From Alitta virens (lineage: Eukaryota; Annelida; Polychaeta; Phyllodocida; Nereididae), in the NCBI GenBank assembly GCA_932294295.1, contig OW028579.1, positions 36,210,862 to 36,274,861 on the forward strand: a DNA stretch of 64,000 nt, in the 5' to 3' direction. This document shows, in pieces, positions 44,762-55,928 of the stretch (the first letter of the stretch is position 1; each line of letters opens with the position of its first letter). The notes under the pieces are model-generated. The model searched no databases. It was not told where the DNA came from and saw only the letters and a program-made list of their open reading frames with translations. The translations under genes were made by a program, and so were the position numbers.

Positions 44762-47700
44762 TTATTGAGATGATATTTGATACATATTTAAGCATTTAGA
44801 TGTTAATTTCTCAATTACTAGAGTCACAAAAGCGAAACAGATTCCTCCAAACAACCCAACAAAATAAGGTGTAGCATCGGACATGGTGACGAACACTGTG
44901 TTTTCCACAACCGGCTCTTGCTGCTGGAGATTTCTTTGATAGAACTGCTCTAGCCTGGTGATGATTCCTGATTCAAACAGCTGCTGAATCCTGAAAAAAA
45001 GGACAGTATGATATTGGAATGTAGTACAGATAGTTTCATCAAATATGGTCGATTATAGACAGCTGTAGCCACGTGTCACTGGCTGTAGCTATAATTGGCT
45101 AAAGCAAGCCGCTCCTGTCTACTCCTAGCTTATAGTCGGCTTACACCTACCACCACTTAAAATATAAACCTTGGTAAATATAAGAAATGTATCTAATATA
45201 TCATAATATGTATTTTGCAACAGACAAGCATCTTTTCAACAAGAAATGACAACTATGCATAACTCTCAACTCATGCATTAGATTTTCCTGCCAGCCATAG
45301 CCAGACAGTTCCATTTAGTGGCAGTTCTAGCAGAAGTTGTCTATCTTTGTCTTGGTTTAATTCGAAATTGAAACCAACTGTTAATGCTGAGGCAAAATAT
45401 TAGTCCATTTATTTAAAGTGGTGCTTCAGGACAGGTGTTTTAAAATGCCGTATTTTCCTCACATTTATTGTCAAGATTGAGGCAATCTCAAGCCTTCTGA
45501 CAGACACCATCTTGCCGGCACAAGTCCACTTCACGCAGCTTTGTTGCATGGCCTTGCCAGATTTCACAGCAATGGCGTGGTTTTTTCGCTGTAGCCCTCC
45601 AGCAGTAAATACGCACGTGAGAAAGTAGGTCAGCCTATGCAAGCGACGCACCAGTGCTTAAAAACGTTCAACCATCACTGCAGGCCTGGTTGCTGTGCTA
45701 AATATAGATACATTTTGTAAGCAAAGGCACTGATTTGGCGGTCCACAGATCCACAGATCCACAGATCCCCACGACCAATCAAACTGGGCAAGCAAAAACC
45801 ACGTAATCGAGCCCTTATATATAGCATGGCGCTTAGAGTAGCTACGGGAAGATGGCACTAGGCTTTAGGAAGATGGACAGTCACCTGTCCATCACACCAA
45901 GAAAAAGTGGGGGGGGGGGGGAAGAAGATGGCCTTCATCTGTCAAATCATCCTGATTTCTTTACATCAAATCCAGCTCCAGTAACCGGTAAATTTCACTT
46001 TAGCTTGAATATTTGTACTGGTGATGTACTGTAAATTGGATTCTTATCCCAGGTAGACAGTTTACTAACCACTGATGTAGATTACACCATTAATGACATA
46101 ATACTTACTTCTTTGTGTAACTTTGGGCATATCTAAAACACTTGGACATTGCAAATGCCACAGGACTTCCTGGCCATGGTTTTGATATCATCAGTTCATT
46201 GTATGATTTTGCTATTTCCATCAGCTCTGTAACTGTGGATATAAAGACATATTTCCTGCTTAAAACCCTCCTGGCAATTTCCTCAGGCGATATATTGACC
46301 TCCAGAAAATTTTGTTGAGAAGAGCTTAATCTTTTCCATATCTGTCTCGAAGCCTTTTTTGAAGAATGCTGGAAAAATAATACATTGAAAAAGAAAATCA
46401 ATATCAAGACCCTATGACAAAAAAGATGACTGACACTCTTTCTACATACCAGGTCGCATTCAATTTGACAAAATTGCTCCTTTTGGAAGAGTAATCTAAT
46501 TTTTTTCCTATGATCCGAAATAGATTCACTGTTACTTTGCAAACCAGGACATGAAACAAAATTCTCATATAAAGACATAGGAAAAATGGTTCCCTTTTAG
46601 TAGCAACAATCAAAAGTAGCCAAATTTTTCATTATCTTTTTGTTTTTGTTTTTCAGCAACGGCGGCATCCAAAAGACAGAAAAGAAAAGCTCTAATTTAC
46701 GAAACAGTAACAGGATGATCATATAGATTTCAGTGTCTGTTGTTTTGACTCCGGTACCATACATTTTCTATGAAACTAAACTTTTGTATTATTTGCGACT
46801 ATTGACAGGAAATAACATTAAGTTACCATTCAGCTGATATATCTTACTTTAATTTTTTCCACCTCGGCGCTGTTTTTGTACACTAGTATACCATACTCCG
46901 GATGAGATGCTAGTTTCTCCAGGGTGTCTATATAGTCACGATTGTCCACTGTTTTCAATGCGATAAGATTACTATTGTAGCTGGTTGAAATAATGAAGCT
47001 TCCAAACAACAATATCATAATAAAAGGACGAAACATACTTCTTTTTGATGGTCTCTCTGGAATACCTGAAATTCAGGTGGAATTGATATTATCTTGTATG
47101 ATGAATGGCTCTTTGATTTATGTCATAAAATAGTGAACATTTTAATGCTATGATTCAGAACCAGACTATGTGATTTCAAAGGTAGGTTATTTACTGCATC
47201 TATTAAATTCAACGTTTTGATAAACAGAGTAGTTTTCTAGAAGAAAATAATGCTATGTGGTGTTATACATTAAATGAAGGTATGGCTTTTTTATTCTAAT
47301 TGATGTTTAAACTGTCAATTTCCTTGCTCCACCACTATCAGTATTCAAAGATGCTTTCAGGCTGATCAGGACAAGCTCGTTGCAAGACAACAAGGTGAAC
47401 GATGAAGCAATTTTCCAATCTGGGCTCGATACCAACCCAGGACCCAGCGGTCGGCAGCCCAGTGTGCTACCACTGAGCCAGTCCCCTGCTCTATTACATA
47501 TTATGAACATTTACTCACTCTGTCTGAGCACAATAGCTGTGATGTGCATCCATGTACACCGCCTTGAGGATGGGACCAGTTGTCCGCTGGGTGCGCCTTC
47601 TTCGGTAACAATTACCATGCGGTTCTGCACCAAATTTACCAATATCCATATAAGAATGAAAAATATCACAGTTCCTAAAGTTGTCCACCAGACTTTGTTT

Positions 47701-50373
47701 CCCAGAGGCAGGTTAAATGTGGTATACGATCTTAATTCATATGTATTAGATACTGATTTATGGATGAGGAACGCTTGTAATACACTTCGGAATGAATGTG
47801 TGAAATCGACATGCTTTATTCTGTCATAAGACATACCTAACATGCCTACTGCGATATCGGCTTTCTGCAAAGTAAGTTAAATCATGATCAAAGAATATTG
47901 AAAAGCCCATGCATACAGTAATATATTTAAAACTGTGGACCCAGCTTTACATAACAGTTGATGCTCAAAACTACAAAGTTCAAGATTCAAGATTCGAGAT
48001 AGTTTTTTTTCAAGATTCAAGATAGTTTTATTTCCACAGAGAACAATTATAAAAAATAATAGTAATATCTATATAGGATTTCATATATAGATTCAGATTC
48101 AAATATATTTATTTGACTTAAAGCTGTTATCAAAGAAAAAATATATATTACAATGATGTTTATTATAATTTGCTTCAAGTAGGGTGACCCCTTTAAGACA
48201 TCTTTGATGTTGCTCCCAAGGGGCCACCCTAGTCTTAATATAAAGAATGTCTTTCAAATTTCAATCCTGCAGTGGCAAGGGACAGACACTCAGTGGTAGT
48301 CTTAAAAATAAAATTTAATAAATAAAAATTACAACGATTGAATAAATGACAGTAAATCCATGCCAGAGATGACAGAGATGACACCGGTCAACCCAAACCA
48401 TTACAAATATGACATTATTATGAATTTACTGTGGAGGGAGCTCCCCAAAGACAATCAGTTGTCAGTAACTCGGGTAAGTGGAAAACCTTTGCCTGCCAAG
48501 CTGTGAATTGCAAATATATTAAACTATGGTCTTATTTATGATGAAGGAAGGGGGTGATGTTAATGGCAATTGAGTGACAAGAGGAGATGAATCGCCACAA
48601 ATTAGTCAATTTGTGTGCACACATAACAATTATGAATTAAACAGACATTGAAATAAATATTAAGATAATAATTTTTTAAGTGCGAGCTAAAACCTTTTAA
48701 ACTATGTGTGTATATTTTATCTCTTATTATATGAGGGCAACTATTATAGACCACTGGCATTCCATATCTGATATAATGTTTTGCAGAGGAATGTCGTATT
48801 TGGGGAGTTTGAAAATTGTCCACATGTCTAGTGAACATCTTCCAGTAACACAAGCGTTAAGACAACGTAATTCTTGCAAAGTGTTTGAAGAACTTGTATT
48901 ATTACCTGTTGCTTGAACATTTTATGTTACTTTAGACATTATTATCTTTAATTACTTTCTTGATATAATGCTTACACCAGAAGAAACCAGCCCAAAGACA
49001 CCATTTTCATCATTTGAATAACCAGTGGCATCAATGAAGGAGTAGCTGAAAGTAAATGTAAAAACAAAGTCATCGTATTAAGAGTAAAAACAAAAAAATT
49101 GATCAATTATGCCTTTTTATAATTTTTTGCTTTTTTATTTATCTATTTATTTGTTTAATTTTTGCTTTTAACATGGAGCTTTCCTTGCTTCAGCTGGTTT
49201 TTCCACAAGTAAAGAAGATGTGTGGTGGCATTAATAATTTATCATAACCCAAATATAAATACCTTTTTGACCAGTATTTGCTTAACCACACATTTTCGGT
49301 TTGCCTGGTCAATAGTGTTAACTAACCTTACATTCCACAGTTCACCAATCAAAAACAGGATGTCAAGAGCCAGGCCTTCATATGATGAACTTCCATTTTG
49401 AGGAATGCGCTTGTTGAAGTACAAGTAATCCTGAACGTTGAGAAAGATGGGATATTACCAAAACAAGACACAATAAAAGGTAAAGGTGGGATTTATAGTC
49501 TGCCATCAGCCTGTAAGATGCATATAGCTCTCAGCTGACTTCACACAATACCTTTCGTTGGCCGGCTCTGTTCTCTCTGGAACTTTATCTTTGGGGATGA
49601 TGTGGACAAGTGGTAAAGGTGTTCACCTAGTATCTGCAAGGTTGTGGTTCGAATCCCCACCATGGCATCGAGGGATTGGGCAGATCCTCATCAACCATTG
49701 CCTCACCCAACCTAAGTGTAATGGGTACTTGGCATTAAGCACTGATGGCTCTGGTGTGAGCTAGCTCTTAAGCCCCTGTGGCTAACCCCATGTCCAAGGC
49801 TGAATACTACTCCCCAAGGAGTTTAGAAATACTCTGGATTGGCCTACCAAGGAAGTAATTGTAGAGTCTGTTGAAGCTGCTTAAGGGGTGACTATAATCG
49901 CTTGCATTTCCATTTTCATTTTATCTCAACTGCCATTGGAGCATACAGCTTTCGTATCACATGGTACCACACTAGGCACTTTACTTGCAAGGGATTTGCT
50001 AATCCATGCCTCTGTTTGAACCCACGATCATCTGGTACGAGTCAAGTACTCTATCAACTAGGCCATGGCTCCCACATTATGTTGTCATGGGCTCTATTCC
50101 TTTTGGTCAAACTCAAAATTGATTCAGATTTGATTCAACTTCATACTGTCATGAGAGTTATTTAATTTTTACAATACTGCCCTCAGTTTTCTTAATCTGT
50201 TTAAAAATTAATTTCATTAGTGTGTTACTGCAATTTATTGGATATGATATTAGTGAAATGGTCTACAAATTATTTTTGTCATTGTGCATAACATATTTTA
50301 TGATACTTACAGATGGGACAGCTACAGTAATGTTCTGGTTCCAAGGTACATCCATGAAGAAGAAATGATACAT
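44762..50373 (-). CDS. iGluR-2: short ionotropic glutamate receptor-like subunit, about 429 aa
   Basis: Exons in transcript order: 50311-50373 (start uncertain), 49327-49430, 48976-49045, 47519-47864, 46848-47065, 46109-46368, 44762-44990 (1290 nt, open). No amino-terminal domain. S1 starts VPWNQNITVAVPS / DYLYFNKRIPQNGSSSYEGL and ends GMSYDRIKHVDFTHSF, keeping the Arg that binds the ligand alpha-carboxyl in iGluRs. M1 is NKVWWTTLGTVIFFILIWIL; the pore region keeps Q in VLRQS; M3 ends TSYNSNLIALKT (SYTANL-like). S2 has KNSAEVEK in place of the GST motif and TELMEIAKSY with the acidic residue; M4 is near VGLFGGICFAFVTLVIE. The ATG at 50426 (matching iGluR-1) is out of frame, so the true start is unclear. 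Predicted plasma-membrane cation channel. Confidence 0.8.
45031..45360. mobile_element. MITE, family M2, inverted copy
   Basis: Contains AGTTTCATCAAATATGGTCG, CAAGCCGCTCCTGTCTACTC and TATAGTCGGCTTACACC, the complement of the 33375-33767 copy. It lies in the last intron of iGluR-2. Confidence 0.65.
47400..47500 (-). repeat. SINE S1 head fragment
   Basis: Contains GGCTCGATACCAACCCAGGA, CCCAGCGGTCGGCAGCCCAG and CTACCACTGAGCCA, the tRNA-like end of S1 on the minus strand. The body is missing. It lies in the iGluR-2 intron between exons 4 and 5. Confidence 0.65.
48602..48900 (-). mobile_element. LINE ORF C-terminal fragment
   Basis: The minus-strand frame reads TRHVDNFQTPQIRHSSAKHY, GMPVVYNSCP, then a Lys/Tyr-rich end. 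This is the layout of the extreme C-terminus of many CR1/jockey-like LINE ORFs (R.SF..../P.LWNSLP/..FK..LK). It lies in iGluR-2 intron 3. Confidence 0.5.
49598..49870 (+). mobile_element. tRNA-derived SINE (S2)
   Basis: Head GACAAGTGGTAAAGGTG, B-box-like GTGGTTCGAATCCCCACC, body GGCAGATCCTC, GCCTCACCCAACC, GTGTAATGGGTACTTGGC, AGCCCCTGTGGCTAACCCC, TACTCTGGATTGGCC. Same family as 54468-54722. A second, inverted tRNA-like piece follows at about 49920-50075. It lies in iGluR-2 intron 1. Confidence 0.7.
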
Positions 50374-50654
50374 TGACCGAGATGACCTTTTGCTGGCAAT
50401 GATTAAGATAAAACTTAAGCAACCATTAGATGATGCTATCAAAGCAAATGCGTCTATAGTTATGTTTATATAGACAGTGCAGATTGTTGTTTATTTAACA
50501 TTGCAAAGACATTAGATGCTTTCACAGATATTAATGCACATACACGAGAAACAGAAAACATTTGTTGGGTCGTGTCAAACATCCTTTTTCCTTTGGTTTT
50601 TTGTCCAACCCTCCCAAACTGAAATCATACATGTACCTGGTGTATGAACACTGT

Positions 50655-51005
50655 AATTAGTGACCTAATTATGGACATTCTTTGCTAGCATACTTAGTTA
50701 GACAAAATTATTGGTTAAACTGGTTAGCCAATAGGCTGAGCATAGACTTAAGAAATCTTCTCTTATAAAATCAAGAGAAATGGATTCATATTTTTGGAGT
50801 TTAGGCAATTTTTCTGAATTGCCTGCTTGTCAGAACAAGAATTGTGTAAACTCAGTACATTAACATCTAATTATTCTGTAATTTTATTGCAAGACCTTTA
50901 ATATCATCAGCCAGCCTATAGACTATAAGAGAAATTGATTAATTTACTTTAAAAGAGTAAACGAGCAAAACATGTACATAATTAGGTCGCTGGGCTGTGA
51001 GGTGA
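50655..51005. mobile_element. MITE, family M3 copy 2 (inverted)
   Basis: Reverse-oriented relative of 8080-8441. Shares GCCTGCTTGTCAGAACAAGA, AAGAAATCTTCTCTTA and the terminal TAGGTCGCTGGGCTGTGAGG. The left inverted end is eroded. It lies upstream of iGluR-2. Confidence 0.75.
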
Positions 51006-51649
51006 CGACACACAGTGTGACCTGCATTGGAAAACACCTGCAATTATTACCATTTCTTTTTGTTTACAGTTATTATGCTTATTGTGCTTTTCTGTCTACA
51101 GTTCGTATCTGCAAAAAATAATAATAAGAATTATGGAGTTGACCATTGGTCAAAGCTGTATGCAAAAAACAAACCGAAGCTCCTTTCCCCATTTTCTGCA
51201 ACTAAATCATACATAATCAATCTGTATGTGAATAACGGCAAGGTATAACAAAAGCATTTTGTAGAGTGTATGGTACGTGTAGATAATTTATTGCAGATAA
51301 ATGCAAAAAACACTTGCACTATTTTTGATACAGATAAAACTTCACCATATGAAAAAGTCTGTTAACATCACTGACACATTATTGAGAATGAAAACAATGT
51401 TCTCGTCAGTGACATCTATCTGAAAAGAAAACATTAACAAACTCTTTACTTGTAGAAATTCGTCGTGAGGGGAGATTTTGGAAACAGGAAGTAAACACTA
51501 GCCACCCAGCAGGTAGAATGCTCCGTAGAATGCTCCTGGTAGCACTAAATCATCCGTGATCATAGTTAGAGACATGTTTAAAACTTTGGCTGACGTTCTA
51601 AGGGTAAATTATGTATATTAGTTATGTAACTGGCTCGGGATTCACTCAG

Positions 51650-52170
51650 GATTCACTACGTACGTTCTACGTACGTTCTACCTACGTTCTACATACGTTC
51701 TACCTACGTTCTACCTACGTTCTACATACGTTCTACGTACATATGTGGCCAAACATTGGCTTATGTAGCCACTGTCTATCCATACATAATCGCCATCCAC
51801 TCACGTCCACTCGTAGAATGCTCGTAGAATGCTCATTGAACGCTCATAGAACGCTCGTAAAATGCTCTGCCTCCGCTCAGCCTCTGCTCAGCCTCTGCTC
51901 AGCCTCTGCTCAGCCTCTGCTCAGCCTCTGCTCAGCCTCCGCTCTGCCTCCGCTCAGCCTCCGCTCTGCCTCCGCTCTGCCTCCGCTCTGCCTCCGCTCT
52001 GCCCGTCGAGCGATCGATGAGTGATCTACGAGCTATCTACGAGCTATCTACGAGCTATCTACAAGGGATCTACAAGGGGTGCCTGATGGATGCCTAACAG
52101 ATGCCTGATGCCTGATGGATGCGAGCATTTGACAGGTGTCCGGCAAGCCTTTGACGGACGTCTGCCGAGT
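51650..52170. repeat. Compound minisatellite
   Basis: Successive tandem blocks of different units: TACGTTCTAC decamers (51655-51740), CGTAGAATGCT-type units (51812-51865), a long 12-mer block GCTCAGCCTCTG / GCTCTGCCTCCG (51863-52003), GAGCTATCTAC units (52029-52065), and GATGGATGCC/AGATGCC units (52084-52125). It creates an artificial open frame on the plus strand. Confidence 0.9.
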
Positions 52171-52795
52171 GATCTACGACTGCCCCACGTATGCTCGTCA
52201 AAAGAATTTATACCTGATTAACAGAGCCACAAGTGAGCCAGTATAGCCCTGATCCGTGACAGTGTGAATGCCCCTTAACAGTCATCATGACAACTGAGCC
52301 CCTTTTTCAATAAATTGTTGATATTATCTTAAATTTCTAAAGGGGGCATCCTTGAATTTTTATGTATGATCTAAATAAAAGTGTCTGACTGTCTGTCTGT
52401 CTAGTGGCCTGTCTGTCCGTCTGTCCGTTTGTCCGTTTATCTGTCTGATGTTCTGGATGAATCTGAGTTTTAGATTTACTGGATCATGTTAGGTTGGTGA
52501 GGGTGTTGATTTATGCATTATCTGGTTGATCCATTTCCTTGTGTGAATTTTGGAATGATGTGCTTTGTCACAGATTGTGTGTTTGTTTTGCTTAAATACA
52601 CAGATGTTAATGGTCCACATTAATTTTACACATTGGCTATCAGGTATAAAAACTTCGTGAAACAAATTGAACTTATCATATTTGACTTTGCTTCGATGCA
52701 TATATTCATATGAACAGAATCCTAGAATTGTAAGTACACACTATCGCAAAAAAAAAGGGGGGCCAAGCCAATCTGTATCAGTATGCTAGCAACAG

Positions 52796-52985
52796 AATGC
52801 GGGGTGTGTGTGTGAATAGGGCTTTACGTCCTGTATTTCTGCACCAGTTGGGCTAATTAGGACAGGCAGAGACCATGGGAATGAGACGAAGGATAAAACA
52901 GCCATCCAACTGAGGCTCGACGGGGAATTGAACCCGGGACCCAGCGGTTGGAAGCCCAGAGCGCTACCTCTGAGCTTGGCCCCCA
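52796..52985 (-). mobile_element. tRNA-derived SINE (S1), minus strand
   Basis: Same family as 31656-31840 (GGGCTTTACGTCCTGTATTT, GAATTGAACCCGGGACCC). The short flanking duplication CAGAATGC occurs on both sides. Confidence 0.85.
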
Positions 52986-53290
52986 CCCTCAGAATGCATG
53001 AAACTTTTGTGAAAAGGGCTTTTTTACAACCTTTTTAAGTACTATTTCCATTGTTAATGATATAAGCAACTGAACGATGACGTTACGATGTTTTAGGGGG
53101 ATTTTTTCCCCGCCATTAAAAATAGAAACTACTCTTGAAAATTTTATTTGAACTGTAGCCTTATACAACTTATGACAAATAATTCTGCTTATAAGTTAAG
53201 CCTAACCAGAATTTACAAACTCGAACTGGATAACGTGTTGGTCTTACATTTAGAGTTCCAATAATAAGCTTCTGGCCGTTAGAGACAAGG

Positions 53291-53698
53291 GGGGCTTGAT
53301 CTCGAAGTTGAAGATTTTGACTTAAAAGTTAACATATGCATGAACCATACAGCCGGATGGCACACCAGAAAGGTCGGGAGCGGCTGCCACACAGCCAAAA
53401 TGGCTCATGACAGAAACGCCGATCGAGCTAGATCCATGGCGCCAAGATGGCGTATTATATGAATGTTATGTATTTGTTATATCCTGAAGGAGGGAGTTAA
53501 CTAACATTTTTGTTGGTTATATCCCTGCGCCGAATAACTAACTTACACTCCATAAGGCATATTTACTACAATCAAACAAATTAGTAAATTTTGGCTGTGT
53601 GGCAGCCGCTCCCAACATTTCTGGTGTGCCATCCGGCTGTATGGTTCATGCATATGTTAACTTTTAAGTCAAAATCTTCAACTTCGAGATCAAGCCCC
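53291..53698. mobile_element. Foldback element with about 110-bp inverted arms
   Basis: Arms 53291-53401 and 53589-53698 are almost perfect inverted copies (GGGGCTTGATCTCGAAGTTG at the left end, complement at the right). The spacer contains GAGGGAGTTAACTAACATTT, related to the hairpin repeat at 20801-20940. Confidence 0.88.
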
Positions 53699-53699
53699 A

Positions 53700-54399
53700 G
53701 AATTACCTACATGGGCTAAGCACTCTACAGTCGCCATTACTACCCACAGCCAGCTACCCATTTACACCCTTATTGATTACTGGAATTTCCTGATTGCCTT
53801 GGCACCTTCCTGTAGATCCTGATCAGCCCTAGCTTGTGCAAAAATATGGGACTTATAAAGTCCGTCTCAATTGACTGAAATTTGGTTTTCAGAACATTTG
53901 TATAACACTTACCGCTCATCACATTCATAATTAAGAAGTTAATGACAGTGTTTGTGCTAATAACGGACTAACTGACTGCAATGGAAAAAAGGTGTCTCCA
54001 GTTAGGTATTGGACAGCTGTAGTTGTACATTATTTATGAATAGTATTGTACCTGTTTTATTGGTGAAGCTCAGAGTTAGGCCAGTGTTTTCCATAAATGT
54101 GTTTTGTGAGTCTAATTCTGCATATTGCCCACCAAAACAATCAAACTATTTGAGTTTGGAACCAGATGGACAAACATCCTGATTGCCAGCGCATGGATAA
54201 AGAAACCTAATTTGTTTGATGAAACATCTAATGTACACTGTGTGGCATGATGTCTGAGTCTGCACTAATGCTTCACAGAGGGAAGCTTTCACAATATGTG
54301 GGTAGTCTGTCTTCATAAGTTCAGTACCTTCTGTGAAATTTGGTTGGAATCAGCAAATGCATTTTACTTATGTGCATAACAAGCGCATAAAAGCATACC
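53700..54399. other. Intergenic stretch upstream of iGluR-3
   Basis: About 53700-53830 is a decayed inverted S2-like tail (GGGCTAAGCACTCTACAG). No exon encoding a signal peptide for iGluR-3 was recognised here; an in-frame TAA lies a few codons before the ATG at 54400. Confidence 0.45.
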
Positions 54400-55892
54400 A
54401 TGGCTACTAATGAAATGATGCCTTGGGATCAGCAAATCACTGCTGCTATCCCACCTGTAAGTATAAATGAGATGCATTGGTCTAGTGGTTAAGGTGTTCT
54501 CCTGCTATCCACAAGGTTGTGGGGTTCAAACCACCATGGCAGGAGGAGTTGGGCAGATTCTCTTCGACCATTGCCTCACCCCACCCAGGTGTAGTGGGTA
54601 CTTGGCATTGGGCAACCACAGTGATGGCACTGGTGTGAGATCTTAGCCCCGAGGTTAACCCCGTGTGTAAGGCTGAATACTCCCCAGGGAGTTGAGAAAG
54701 ATTCTGGATTGGCCTTCCAAAGTTGCAAAAATTGAGTGAATTTTATTGTTGTTTTCCTCATTCTAACATACCATAACTTATTTTACATTTAGGATTACTT
54801 GTATTTTAACAAGCGGATCACTCACAATGGCAATGTCTCCTACAAAGGTTTAGTTATTGACATGCTGTCTGCCATAGCCAGCGCTTGGAATATAAGGTAA
54901 TTCAGACGATTCACAGCAAAACATGCACATACATGTATGACAAAAGTACTTAATGATTCATAATTACGTATATATATTTGACAAATTTCAGTTATAACAT
55001 TATTGAAAGCAATGGTTATGGAGTTCATGGTCAAGGCATCTTTGGATTGGTTGCTGATGGGGTAAGCTAACTAATTCTATATCATATTCAGGTTCTTTCA
55101 TTAACTCAATAGAGGACTTTCATGTTGGTGACGTCACAAGATTGCCCTCCAGTGGAGGAGGCACGATGAGGTCAAAGCAAGGGGCATGAAGTCAATAATT
55201 AGCCTGTTATGATGTCACGCAAAACATAAAAACAGACCTGTGTTGTCATAGCAAGTGCCCCTTGTTAAGAATTCACTGCTAACATCTACATCTGCCTCCA
55301 TGGTCTAGTGGTAATGTGGTCAACTTCTGATTCTCACTTTCCAGGTTCATGTACTGATAGTGACTCCCAATACTGCAACATTTTGAAACCTTCAAATTCA
55401 TGGAGACCAACATAAGTGTTGTCACTCAGTCACACTTTGGTCTCATAGTCACCCTTTAGTCACATGATAGTCCCATGTGCCACTTGAGTTTTGATAGGTT
55501 GGCAGTGCCTTCTGGCGATCTAAGCCATACAACTATTCTTGTAAACAAGTCTATGTCTGTGGTTTAGTGTTAGTTTGCTCAGCTTCAGACCAGGACTTCC
55601 TTAGTTAAAATCCCCCAGAGAACATTATACAAATTTTAATGCTGGATCATTCCTGATTTGAAAGCTCTGTAGTCCCAGTCTCCATTCAGTCACATAATCA
55701 CATTATAGTCGGTTTGTCACTGCAGTCTCCTGGGGGAAAAGCACTAATCTTTGTAGCAAGATGCAGTAAAAACTACAGGAATTGTTTTACAGTGTGTGCC
55801 TGTGAAACTAGTGCATCAACGCATATAAAGACTTGCATGATAGCAATCTTAATTTTGTTTAATATTTTGTTATGCATTGATGATACATTTAA

Positions 55893-55928
<36 letters not shown>

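Noticed and set aside
47380..47829. 149-codon plus-strand frame
   Set aside because: Antisense shadow of the M1 exon of iGluR-2 plus a SINE head.
51611..52024. 137-codon open frame on the plus strand
   Set aside because: It follows the compound minisatellite units and has no other coding signal.
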